Origin: Cryptomeria japonica
Lineage: Eukaryota > Streptophyta > Pinopsida > Cupressales > Cupressaceae
Assembly (NCBI RefSeq): GCF_030272615.1
Contig: NC_081412.1
Location: forward strand, 23,280,432 to 23,344,431
Direction: 5' to 3'
DNA: 64,000 nt
Below, piece after piece: positions 1-11,800 of this stretch. Position 1 is the first letter of the stretch. Each line of letters begins with the position of its first letter. Below the pieces are notes generated by a model. That model had not been told where the DNA came from. It saw only the letters and a list, made by a program, of their open reading frames with translations, and did not search any database. A program made the translations under genes and the position numbers.

Positions 1-698
1 CAGACCTATAGAATCAAGTTCAATTTGTAGTCACGGGTACATAATCAAATTGCTTACTCATTTATGTATCTCAGTGTATTTATCAGTCAACTACAATAGC
101 ATAAGTGCTCATTTACTTCATACTTTAGTTGTAGTTTTGCATCATTCCAACCTATTTCCTTAGTTCATTCATTTTCTACACCAACAAAGGAATAGAAACC
201 CTAGAAGTGTCATTTGACTCTCTTTTACAAAAGTTAGTTGAATACAATAACTCCTCTAGGTGATTTTGTATTCCAATGTATGTATGAAAGTGGATCTTGG
301 TCTTAGTCTTACCCGATTCCATTTTCACACACTACACTTTTGTATTGTCATGCATATGATCAAAGCTTATTATATAACATGCTTATTTAGGAGAGGCATA
401 TTCTTATATGTTTTTAAGGTTTTGATGAATATTTGGGGAATGAATAGGATCTAGTATAGTTGATCTTCATTTAGGAGGAGAACCTATTGGGTTAATGGCT
501 TAGGTTTGGGGAGTTCTCTTTCTACCACTTTTAATTCTTCTTCTTCACTCCTTACTGGAGGTAATGGTGGTGGCTAGAGTGCTTAGTGCTTTCTCTAGGG
601 CTATACTGCTTGTTTGTTTCTCTAAAATTTCTTCTATGTTCTCATTTAGAGTAAAGCTTATGAGGTTTCTTTCTTTGGCTGCTCTATTTCAACCAAGG

Positions 699-700
<2 letters not shown>

Positions 701-773
<73 letters not shown>
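701..773. repeat. (GT)n microsatellite
   Basis: An uninterrupted GT dinucleotide run of roughly 36 units. Read in frame it gives a Cys-Val repeat, which creates two spurious open frames. Confidence 0.97.
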
Positions 774-775
<2 letters not shown>

Positions 776-2229
776 AAATTAAAGCATGAAAATATTTCAA
801 AATATATTATAGGGTGTTGTATAAAAGAACAAACCCTAATTCATTTTAACACATCCTCTAGATCCATTGATCTTCATTACATATTGCATCATCACAAGAG
901 CATATTATCAACACCTACAATAGTGACAAGTTAGAAATATTATTCGAAAGCTATTAAATGAATCCTTCTAGGTGTTTGACCAAAGGAGAATCATCTTGTC
1001 TATCATGCTCTTAATAGTTGTTTATCAAAATTGATACTCTATTTTGTATGTTTGGACATCAAGGTGAAGCTATAATTGTACTTACATAAGTCCAAAAATA
1101 TTCCAAATTAATTTTGTGCATCCAATATCAATTTAGGGGTTGAACATGGGAAATTGAAGTTGATTGTGCACCATATTTTTATAGAGGTGATTTTGTGCCA
1201 TTAAATTGACTCCCTCCAAATTCTAAAAATGATAATTCAAATAGTGTTGTTTTGTTTTGTTTCAAAAGTTGTGATCAAAATAATGAACTATCTATTTGAT
1301 TGTCAAAATCAACTAAATACTTTTATCTTCAATTTTCTGAAATTATGTCACATGATCTATCATGGCTCTCAATTAGGTTAACTAGATTATATTGATCATC
1401 ATATTCCTTAGACATAATTTTAGGTTAAAAAAAAACTATTTATTACTTTACATTTTTTGGTGAGCTTATCTTACACCCCACAGGGATTGACCTTAAGGTT
1501 TATTATTTCTACATTAGAGTTTTAGATCTTATTTTTTTCTCATTGTTTGTTGAGAACTTAAGAAATGATTTGGGTTTGGATCTACCCTTTTGTCATTTTT
1601 CAATTGCTATATTTTGATTAAGGTTTGGGTTTTTATTGTTTGATAAATATTTGATTTATACATGTCCACCCTTGTATGCTGTAAGTGGCATAATATATCA
1701 TGGTTTCTCCCAAATATTTTCCTTTACACTCTTTATGCATGTCTTACAAATTCTAATTTACTCCTATTCTTTGTGGTGTGTGTTCTATTCATCCTTGACG
1801 TTTGAGACAGTGTCTTTGTAACCTCGAGAAGAGGGTAAATTTTATAAAGAGGCATTGTTTCATTATGCATGTGTTTATTTGCAATAGAGTTTGTTTGTTC
1901 TTTCCTTATGTCTTGATACACCCACTTCACTTGTTTATGAGCTACAACTTGACCATACATTTTTACTGACTAGTCCTAGTGATTTGAACAAGAATGATGA
2001 TGTTTTATGATGCAAGAGCATCCCCGATTCTTGGCAATCTTGCATCAACCAAAAATATTTCTTTTTCAGTTTGTTTTATGTTTTGCAGTTTTCAACATTT
2101 CTTTCTGTATTTTCTTGCATTGGCTTACCGGATCTTGTGGAACTGGATTTTGCTTGAGGACATGATCATCTTCCTTATTCTTAAACCGCAGAGCATTTGG
2201 ATCATTTTCCACCAAGTCATCGATTCTGG

Positions 2230-2788
2230 ATTCTAAGACAGTTTTCTAGCTTAGGACACTGAAACTGCTTTGACCTATTTGCTATTGGTGAATCTTGTGG
2301 ATCCTTTCTGTAGCTTGCGAAGCCCCAGTTCGTTGCATCCAATGTTCCTTGGCATGTGGCCGACCTTCCCTTTGAACCGCACTTCATCCTTTGGATTTTT
2401 CAGAGGAATCTCTTTGGCGGAGGCCGACCTATTGGTTTTACATGTTTGATCTCGTTTTTCGGCATTTGATCCTTTTTTGGCCGACCGAATCTCCTTGGAT
2501 CATATAAATCATTGCAATTGAGCATTAGAAATCAATCAGATAGAACATAGAAGATAGATCATATGATTGAGAGGTCCGGAGTTGACCAATTATGTAATTG
2601 AGCATGTATGTAGCAGGCCAATGAGCCAAATCTTGTAATCCAGATGTTACCAGTTATCTATAATCAGTTTTCATGATCTAAGTCATTCAGTTATGCATTG
2701 CCTCCATATCTTCTTATTTCCGTTGTGTTTACTCTTGTTGCCCGGTCCGGATTGATCTTTTTGAGGTCCCTCCTAACCGGTGACTACA
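2230..2788 (+). mobile_element. LTR-like fragment (possible solo LTR, U3-R-U5)
   Basis: GC-richer DNA than its surroundings, with repeated GGCCGACC motifs, a TATA-like ATATAAATC near 2500, then a stretch resembling an R-U5 region that ends in CCGGTGACTACA, a plausible LTR terminus. I could not find a convincing opposite end or target-site duplication, so the left boundary is arbitrary and the call is tentative. Confidence 0.3.
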
Positions 2789-4069
2789 CCATTTTATCTT
2801 TGAGCACTTTTTCTTCACATGCTTTATGTGCCTTTTATAATGGCTAATGATGAAATTCATCTTCCCTTAGCTATTCATGTTGTTGTTGAGCCTTGCAAAG
2901 CTATGTTTATGCCCCTAATTCATGTTTAATTGAAGATATATCATGAGTGGATATAGGTCCATGTACACCACCTTGTAACACCACCTCTCCACATGTTTCT
3001 CTTGCTTTGCCTTTCCTTATTCACATAAGGTTGCTAGTCATCCTCTATCTTTTTACTTTGGTCTATTAGTGATATATTTAGTGAGGGGCGATGCGTTAGC
3101 TCTTTATCTTCTCATATTATAGATGATGACCCTTTGATTCATGACGATTTACACATTCTTCTGAGCCATTTTGGTAAAATAAAGCCTCGAAGGTACATGT
3201 TCAGACCTCCTAATTTTTCATATTGTACAAATGTATCATAATTAAGCAAGGTTTTGGAAACTACAAACTATATTGTAAATCATACAACTCTTATATTCAT
3301 GTTCAAGTCTGATGGTTCATGTCATAGACAGTACAATGTACTTAGACTACATTTATAACGAAAACGAGAAACTATCGACTCTCTTAAAAGTGTTTTATCC
3401 CCAAATTGAGGTTCTCCTAAATTAACTCTCATGTTCAGCCCATTATTTTGATATTTCTTTGTGTTTGTTTGCACATTTTCATGCTTATGTGATCTACACA
3501 TCATGTTTGATAAGTTTATGAACAAGTGAACACACTATCATTAATCTAAAAGGTGTTTGTGAGAAGCAACAGCAAAGAATTCGTTGTTTGTGAATTGTTT
3601 TAAGAGTATCTCTCTGAATTTATGGATCAATTAAGACCCATCAAAACGACACAAAATAAATATTTTAAGAGACCAAAGTTTACAAGAACCATTTCCTCGA
3701 ATGCTAGCCTATAACTCAATATACATATAGATTATGGTTTACCAATTATTCTATGTATAAATAAAACCTCCCATTCTTTAAAATGTGTGTCCAGATTAAG
3801 AATTTATTTCGTAAGGTACAAGTACAAACATCACTTACCATTACTTGTAAAACTGCACTGTAAAAGCCCCAACCAAAATTAGACATCCAATGACAAAACA
3901 AATACAAAAGCAGTAAGAACCTGGCCTGAAATTGAAACCCCATTGCTCAATTACAAACGTAGGGGCACAGGCTGCATAGAGTGAATTGAAAACTAAAGAT
4001 TGTGTTGCTTTGCCTCTGCAAAGTGAATAAACAAAAAAATGCTATACCTTTTCTGTTTAAAGGCATGTA

Positions 4070-4500
4070 ACCAACCTTGCTTTTACTTCTCTGCACGGCT
4101 AAACCTAAAGAAAAGTTTACAGCAGATAATAAAGCTATGCAAGATCAATGGGGACTTGCCAATTTGACCTGTTTCTTAATTTTTACTAGTATAAAATTAA
4201 GGTACAGATAAAGTTGACTTTCGACAGTACAGATTTCCCTTAAACCCAGCATCTAAAGCCAAAAGACACCCATGCTAAATATTGCAATAAAGTGTGATTT
4301 TGTATTTCATTCAAAAAATAAAGACCCGATTGGATAATGTTAAAAAATAAGGCATAAAATCCATTCGGATATGTTCCTCAAAACATCCAAAATAGTAAGA
4401 AAGTTCAACCGTGTATGCTTTTTCAAGCACCCAAAATAGGTATGAGGTTTCATTCTGCATCAGTCTACTGCACCCAAATGAGATTTTATAATGATTGGCT
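4070..4500 (-). pseudogene. Decayed relic of the BTB gene 3' flank (possible fourth copy)
   Basis: Colinear but diverged similarity to the 3' region of the three BTB genes (8220-8700, 16720-17200, 31300-31760). Shared landmarks in order are a TTTTACTTCTCTGCAC block, an ACAGTACAGAT block, a CATCTAAAGCC...CCCATGCTA block, and a TTCAAGCACCCAAAATAGG...GGTTTCATT block. No coding exon is present. An insertion begins at 4636 and the next gene-proximal block is absent. The match was made by eye, so it could also be an older repeat shared by these flanks. Confidence 0.45.
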
Positions 4501-4635
4501 ATTTGTTTACAATTGTTTCAAAATTCAAAACCGGTCAACATCTACCATAAGGCAATTCAATCCCTTGAAATTTTCCATGATTCTGAATGTACCGGAAGTA
4601 CAAAGACACACAACCTTTTGCATTAGTCTAAATCA

Positions 4636-5561
4636 AAGTTTTAAAACTCGGACTCGCCATGGATTCGGCAAACCAAAAAATTGGATTCAGATTCATACTC
4701 GTGAAAAACTCGGCAAAAAAAAATGTAATTTTACAAAAAAACATAAAGAAATTAATGCATTTAGAGAACATAAGAGTCATAATTGAAACAATACACATGT
4801 CATATGATCTCCAAACACTCAATATTTGAAATTTCATCATTCATACTCATAGTTTCAAACTTTAAAATGTATAATAGCAGCATAAGTTTATAAATGTTTA
4901 CAAAATTACATATAATGATAGGTCTAGATCTTTGGAGGAGAGAGGAGAGACTGAGATAGCGAGTGGTAGAGAGGGGATAGAGGAAGAGTAATAGGGAGAT
5001 AGATAGGTCTAAAATTTGGGGCAGATAAAGTAAGTGGGATAGAGAGATAGAGAGACTACTAATAGGAGCCTACTGATTACTGAAATTTGACTAAGTCTGA
5101 AAATTTAAAAGATCTTCTCAAACCTAGAATTTGCATTATAACTCATCCGAAACCACTCTAAAACATCCTGCCAATATATACATGAAATATAACTTAAAGT
5201 ATAAGAATATACTTAAATGTTATATTTCATGTATATATTCTGATGAAGAGAATGAAATTGACTTGAAACCCTACAAACCTGTTTTCACCAAAAAACAATG
5301 CCAAATGAATGAAAAAGGTAAAACAAAAACACTTTAATAGCTTGTTGGGCATGTTTTTGGGGTCACGTGAGTCCAAGGGAAAGACTCACAAGTCCAAGTG
5401 AAAGACTCGCGAATCCTTGGGAAGGACTCACCAAGACTCAGCTCGCGAGTCCTTGGCAAGTCGACTAGGCTCGCAAGTCCTTGACGAGTCGATTCGGCCC
5501 ACCAATAGACTCACAGGTCCGTTGCGAGTCCATAGCGAATCTACGAGTTTTAAAACTATGA
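4636..5561. mobile_element. Non-autonomous hAT-like DNA transposon with subterminal repeats
   Basis: The ends are imperfect inverted repeats sharing AGTTTTAAAACTCG, followed by a degenerate GATTCG/GACTCG block on each side. Flanking 9-mers TCTAAATCA (4627-4635) and TCTAAATGA (5562-5570) form a target-site duplication with one mismatch, the length expected for hAT-type elements. The right end (5365-5550) is packed with GACTCGC/GAGTC motifs, typical of subterminal transposase-binding repeats. No transposase frame is visible. The interior holds a purine-rich tract (4930-5060) and a palindromic segment shared with the gypsy leader. Confidence 0.55.
5087..5250. repeat. Palindrome-containing segment shared with the gypsy leader at 52255-52443
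   Basis: Begins GAAATTTGACTAAGTCTGAAA and includes an inverted repeat of about 31-bp arms around 5176-5245 (AATATATACATGAAATATAAC against its complement). The same succession of blocks, with the same palindrome opened by about 27 extra bases in its loop, occurs at 52255-52443 in the large gypsy element. One copy derives from the other, or both are insertions of a small foldback element. Confidence 0.6.
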
Positions 5562-6168
5562 TCTAAATGACTTAAAAACCTTGAAATCACTCTACTTACA
5601 AAACTAGAGTAGAAATCCAGCAAATAAAAGCAAGATCTAATGGCATAAGTTATGAAGCAATGAGAATTCAACCTCCAATGAAAGTTGAATATTGACAAAT
5701 AATGGGTTGAATGCTCAAAGTTATACCCTGTTTGTCTATAAATAAGAAAATGCAAAGTGAATAAACACAAATTTTGTACCTTCTAATCTTGAAGAGGGAT
5801 CAGCTCAGATCCAAATAAAAATATCTATACAGTGAACAGTGAGTTAACAGTATGGGTAATATGGGGATTCCTTGTTTTTATAGGGTGGGCAAGTGTGGTA
5901 TAGATTGGATACATCAATACAAAATATTAGAAAAATCATTACAATGTCAAAAAAAAAAAAAAAATTTATATAGAAAAATATACAAAATTAATCATAATTG
6001 ATAATATGGATACTGTACATTAAATAACGGCAAAAAAAACCTATCTTAATGTTGGGTACGGTTGTCGTTGCACCAAAAGGTCGACTTGTCAATGCCCGCT
6101 ACAACCACCAGACAAAATCCACGGGAGGCAGTTAAGCCATGTCGCAAACCTACCGCTTGTGCTGCACA

Positions 6169-6832
6169 TGTTGTTTATAACTAGGGTTATATAGGGTTCG
6201 GATTGCCTTAAGGCAACATCCGAACCCTTTTAGGTCTGGGACCTAAAGGGTAATGTGAGCCCAAGCCTAGGCCCAGCCCTATCTCTCACACTATCCTAAA
6301 TATCTCACGCCACAATAATTTTGGCGCCAAAACTTAAAGAAGGCCGACTTGCAAACAAGGGTTAAAAGTGCATATAAATGAAGGACATTTCACAAGTCAA
6401 ACACATCAATTGAATCTCATGCAAAAAGCGAATTAGCTCTGCTGCTAAGGTGCAAATTCTCCAAGAAGGGTGCGAACTTAACTTCAAGGAAGAGTGCGAA
6501 CCTATCTAGATTTGTGCGAAATTGTCCAAGAGGACATAGTGTATTTTGATGCAGTTTTGAAGCATGCAAAGGGACAGATCTGATATGTGAAGATCAGATT
6601 CAAGCTAAGTATTGTACTTATGATATAGAGGAGAATATATAATCTGACCTGTGGGTCTTTCATGCTGGGTTTTTCCTCCTTGGAGGTTTTCCCAGGGTAT
6701 GCTTGTTTGTCTACTGTTTTTATTTCTGATTTTACTGAATGTTGGCTTATTAAAATACTGCAAATCTGATTACAATCTAGGGCATAATCAATTATATAAA
6801 TCTGATTAACATACCTAGGGTATAAAATTACA
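6169..6832 (+). mobile_element. Solo LTR nested in the left LTR of the TRIM
   Basis: A 664-bp segment starting TGTTGTTTAT and ending AAAATTACA interrupts the TRIM LTR exactly where the other LTR is continuous. Flanks GCACA (6164-6168) and GCATA (6833-6837) form a five-base target duplication with one transition. A TATA-like CATATAAATG at about 6370, followed by a transcript-like stretch, suggests plus orientation. No internal domain or second LTR is present, as expected after LTR-LTR recombination. Confidence 0.65.
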
Positions 6833-6900
6833 GCATAGAGACCTAGGGCGCACGCCTTGCAACAATCCCCCCTCAGTGCAAGCGGGGGTTTGAACCTGTG

Positions 6901-6917
6901 ACCCAACTCTGATATCA
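6901..6917 (-). promoter_or_regulatory. TRIM primer-binding site
   Basis: Minus strand TGATATCAGAGTTGGGT begins two bases inside the right LTR. It resembles the initiator tRNA-Met complement TGGTATCAGAGC used by many plant LTR elements. Confidence 0.7.
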
Positions 6918-7071
6918 TTTGTTGGGTACGGTTGCCGTTGCACCAAAAGGTCAATCTGTCAATGCCCGCTACAACCACCAGACACAAAGAATCCACGGGA
7001 GGCGACTAAGCCATGTCGTGAAAAGCTACCACTTGTGCTGCACAAAGACCAAGGGCACACACCTTGCAACA

Positions 7072-7950
7072 CTTGATATTTCAAAAGAATAAATCACATA
7101 AGGTATGTAACATCTGTTCAAAATATAAAAAATCAGCGGTTATAGCCAAACTGAAAACAATGGAAACAAATCAATATGCAGGTCCTCATCAAGAAAATCC
7201 AAATCAGCAATTAGTTGATTATGACCAAATGCAATGGACTAGCAGGAGTGAGGTGAGTTTTGTGTGTTCTAAATTTTGTATTGTGCCATTTTTCAATGCC
7301 TTTATTATTAGTCGCACCCAGGGGAGTATCGTTTTCTTATTATAATTTAATCATGACAATCAAGTCTCTAAACAATAGACGAACCCACAAGCTATACCCA
7401 GACCAGTACCATTAACAGAACCCGAATGGTACAGAAACCATGACCTCCAGATCAGCAACCCATAATATAGAAAATTCTACTAAAAAATTCACAATCTCGT
7501 ATACTTAAAACACAATATAAATATAAATAGATAGTCAATGAGCCGTGAAGTTGAAAGGTTCATTTGAGTTCATCAGGGATCAAGTCTTGTCGAGCGCAAG
7601 GCTCCGAAATCATAAGGGATGAGACTTGGATTGTGCCCTGGACGAATTTGGTGAAATGGATACACTTAAGTTGATTTTTAGCCAAATAGATTCAGCCCAA
7701 ACTTTGTGCTCCAGTATCAAATAGCTAAAACTACTTTGTAGATGAAAAACCCTCATCAAATATATATATAAATCTATATAATTGTTTCATTTGAAAAATT
7801 TTACAAGAGTTATAGTGACTTTCAGAAGTTTTTCTCAAATACTTATCTTAAACTACACATACTTGTAAAAGAAATATTTCTTTATATTCAATGTCGTTTA
7901 AAAGAGAAAAATTGACACCCTAGCATATGCTTGTTAAAGAAATTTATCCA
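7072..7950. other. Intergenic DNA before BTB block A
   Basis: AT-rich sequence with only short open frames on both strands. No repeat ends, RNA gene or protein similarity was recognised. Similarity to blocks B and C begins near 7950-7970, so this lies outside the duplicated unit. Confidence 0.5.
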
Positions 7951-8489
7951 CTGGGATTCTCCTGGATTTGGAAGGACAAGCAATCAGAAATTGATTTAGT
8001 CACAGTCCAAGCACCAAAATCAAATTCCAAGGTGACAAAAGAAAACAAAATACAGAAACAGTTACAATTTAACCTGCAATCAAGGTTCCAGACTCAACCG
8101 AAAGTATGGGGACTGTTAAAAAGGGACTTAAAGTAATATTTTTTCCAATAAAAAATTAAAAAACTGTACAGAAGTTAATGAGAAAAATTCATATACAATA
8201 TGCTTAACGTCGATTCTAAAGCCTTGGTTTTACCGATTTCTCTGCACAACTAGAGCCAAACGGCACATACAACACAGGCATCAAACAAAGCAGGGCCTTG
8301 GTTCACCGTTGAGGCTTGACCTGATCCTTTGATTTCAGAATCGGAATGAAAATTTTTGGCAACCTTCACAGTACAGATACTTCTCGGCCCAGCTTCTAAG
8401 CCGGTCTATGCCCATGCTATGTACTGGAAGCAGCCATTAAGAATGTTCTAAAAAGCATCCCACTGAGGAGTAACGTCTGATTTGGAAAC

Positions 8490-8495
8490 TTTATT
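8490..8495 (-). terminator. Candidate polyadenylation signal AATAAA, BTB copy A
   Basis: AATAAA on the minus strand about 310 nt after the copy A stop codon. It is conserved in sequence and context in copy B (16996-17001) and copy C (31570-31575). Confidence 0.5.
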
Positions 8496-8803
8496 CAAGC
8501 TCCAGGCAACACTAAAGTCCAAAGGAACATATTGCTTCAAGCATCCAAAACAGGTTCCAAGTTTCATTTCACTGCGGCCTTCCCAACTGTAATGATGGTG
8601 CAAATTCTGGATGAATTTGAAGGAATAGAGACTAAGCCAAACCTGGCATAAGCCACACCATGTCCAAACTTAAATATTGCAGTGCTGCCCAAATGAGTGC
8701 GTTCTTGACCATCCAGGACGGAGAATAACAAAAAAATTCCATAAGTATAAGGGAAATATAGAAACAACTATACAGAAAATGCATCCTTCCTATCCAGGAT
8801 TCT

Positions 8804-11800
8804 CTACAGGGCAACCTCTGAAGAAACCAGGCGGTGAGTCTCCCAAACTTCAACCCCCTGCATCTCTGCCCTCGCCACAAAAAGCCTATCCCCACCACCA
8901 GCAAGGGCCATAACTTCCTGCCCGGTATGTCTCCTACCGTGCTCAATAAAATTCCTCCTGAACGAGGTCTCCCAATACTCTTTCTCATTCAAACCCGCAC
9001 TGGCAGCTGCTAAAGGAACCTCAGACCATACTTCCAAATCCCCACCTCTGCTACAAAATATCTGTTTTCCATAGCCCAACAGCTTAGTATCTGGCCTCCC
9101 TTCATTAACTGCCAGTGCAGGATTTGTTTCAGTCATATGCATCCACGGGTCCTGGGAGTTCAAGTGTCTGAGGTCAGCCATGGCTAACTTGCCTGTCATC
9201 ACACTCACCTTAAAAATGCCAGCTAAATCTTCATTGAATGTTACATCTGCAAAGCTGTCGCGTTCCATGACCCTCGGATCTGCGTTTGAATTTGGCTCTT
9301 TCCATTCCCATACAATTTTATCAGCCCGCACATCCCAGAGTCGTATGTAACTGCTGTAACCAAATGTCCCACCATGTACACCAGTAGCCATGAGCAGGTC
9401 CTTAGAACCCAGGTACAGCAATTTAGTGGCCACTTTTGAATGTGCTGAACGGCCATTCTCTCGGCCAATTTCCTGCATTTCAATAATTGAGTGACAATAA
9501 GAACAATTTACAAGCAGGCCAACAACATTGTATGGTGACTAAAGCAATCATTGGCTGAGAATCAACAGTCATGAATGTATCCAATTATGCTCAGATGATC
9601 CCTAGACAATCATTGGCTTAGTTTAAATCCAATAATGATGATCAAAGAGCAAGTTTTAGGATCCTCCTGTGAAATTCTAACATCACTCAGCATCACTTTC
9701 AATGTGCTTATATGCTTTGTGGATTGCCTTGCGATTAATGCTAGTGCAAGCATTGTTTTGAAAATTACAAGCTTAAATAAAATTCAATATCTACCTTCAC
9801 GATTTGGAGATTTTCTTTGTCTACCATGAGAATTGTGTTGTCTGTGTGCTGTCCAGTCTCAAAGCTGGCAAAAATTGCTGATCCTGAAGAGGTGACTGAC
9901 TGAACACACGTTCGATATATACGAGTATCATTACGGTCAGACCAGGCTATGCTCTTCACATGCGTACCATTCATTGTGTCATAGATGTGAAGTGCAGGGA
10001 AGTCCTGTAGATGCAAATGCACAAATATAAGCAGTCATAACATTGTAAATGAGATCTTAAACAAGTTTAAAATCAACACAAACAAACAGTGTCTTATTCA
10101 TCACATCATTTGCATTCAAATACGATGGCTGCATTTTATTTAGCTTAGTAATGCAGTCTTCCTAGCAAGCATTCTAGATGCATCTTTCAATATTGTATGG
10201 AAAAGAGTAGATACACTTTAAATAATAGGAGAAATCATTTTAAAACTGTGACAATCTTCTAATCAAGCAGTGCAATTCAAGGAAATAAGTTCATTCAAAA
10301 AAATAAAGCTAGTGGAACTCATTTAAAATTGAAACAATCTTCCAAAGGTAATGCAATTTAATAATTTATCGATGAGCATTCTAGATTTACTTTTCTGTGC
10401 TACACCAGAGTATCTAGGTGCACAGTGCAATCTTCTAACGCATGACATAGATTCAGAGAAATAAATGCGTACAATCTTCTAAAAAGGTAATGTATTTTAC
10501 CTGGCATGCATTCTACGTGCACCTTCAGTACCATGTCGAAAAGAGGTAAAAATAAAATGCACCTAATCAACTAAGCTAGAAGAAATCTTCTAAACAAGTA
10601 ATGCAGTTTGCCTAGTGTTTACTAGATGCACCTGTCGGCATTGTATGGAAGAAGTTAGATACACACTGAATAATGGGGGTGTGAGAATCTTGTAATCAGG
10701 TACCGCAAATCAAATAAATTGCTTCATTCAATCAAACAAAGCTCGAGGAACTCATTCAAAACTAAATTAATCTTCTGAAAGATGATGATTTGTCAGTTGC
10801 CATTCTAGATGTACTTTTAAGTACTATACTGGAGTATCTAGATGCACTTCTGTGCAATCTTCTAACAAGTGGCATAGACTCGGAGAGAAACATATGTGTA
10901 CATCGAAAAAAGCTTAAGAGATCACTTTAAAGCTAAAATCAGAAACAATCTTCTACAAAAAGAGAAGCAATTATAGGAGCTGCTTGGCTAGGTCCTATCC
11001 AACATTTTGTATACACTGTTGCATACGGAAAGGTCTACTTGCAATTCAATGTTTCAAGAATTCATGTAAAAACTAGAAGAATCTTGTAAACAAGTGATGC
11101 AATTCAAGAACTGCCTTTCCAGGATTCTTGAGAGGGCCAATCTATTCAGCATTCTCGATGAACCCTTACATATTCATTACGGAAAGATACAGATGCACTG
11201 CAATGTGATTGTAATGAAACTCTAGACCTTTAATTAAAGTATCTAGCAAGCAGGATGGACATTTTCCCAATTACTACTGGAAAGTGGGATAGAAAACTTC
11301 CTAAATTGGCCGTCTAGATTGCTGAATCAGCAATTTCCAAATTATGAAATGTACATCTTTATATATCAATTAATGTATCTAGTATGCTGGATAGACAGTC
11401 TCCCAGTTACCGCTGCAATTTGAGATAGATAGTTTCCCAATTAGACTCTTTAGAACGCTGAATCTACCAATTTCCCAGTTATGAAAAGTATATCTGGACA
11501 GTTGACTCCAGATATAGTTCTCATAATTGAACACTGAAAATAATGTAACAAATTCAATTTACCAAGCCGGGATGCAAACTATCATTGAAAGAGCAAATCC
11601 CCAATTTAAAAGCTTATACAGACCAAATTCAACTTAATGAACATTTAAAGTAATCTCACCTTGGACCCAACTGCTGCTCGGCTCTCAGAAATCCTGTGCA
11701 GGGAATCGACCCTGTCTAGTTCTGTAAGTGTAGTGGTCTGCTTTCTAAGGGCCCAATCATAAGCCGTAATTTTACCTCCATGTCCAACCCACAGTGACCC

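Larger units (their letters stand above)
1..4069. other. AT-rich intergenic DNA without a recognisable gene
   Basis: Both strands were read and no coding exon or protein family was recognised. Open frames here are short and low-complexity. The stretch contains a long (GT)n microsatellite and one LTR-like segment, listed separately. The rest is AT-rich with no clear repeat structure. Confidence 0.6.
6050..7071 (-). mobile_element. TRIM/SMART-type miniature LTR retrotransposon, interrupted by a solo LTR
   Basis: Two direct repeats begin TGTTGGGTACGG and end CCTTGCAACA: 6050-6168 plus 6838-6864 on the left, and 6920-7071 on the right. Only 55 bp (6865-6919) lies between them. On the minus strand this interior reads as a primer-binding site just inside the right LTR (TGATATCAGAGTTGGGT, matching the initiator-Met type TGGTATCAGAGC with two G-to-A-like changes) and a polypurine tract GAGGGGGGAT next to the left LTR. 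Flanks CTTAA (6045-6049) and CTTGA (7072-7076) are a target duplication with one mismatch. Without the nested insert the element is about 353 bp and noncoding. Confidence 0.75.

Noticed and set aside
564-934. Two open frames with long Cys-Val repeats
   Set aside because: They are translations of the (GT)n microsatellite and carry no protein features.
6502-6996. 164-codon minus-strand open frame
   Set aside because: It runs across the junction of the nested solo LTR and the TRIM, so it is a chance frame across two transposons.
8677-8913. Plus-strand open frame antisense to the end of BTB exon 3, also seen at 31740-31976
   Set aside because: It is conserved because it overlaps a conserved exon and 3' region on the other strand; it has no features of its own.
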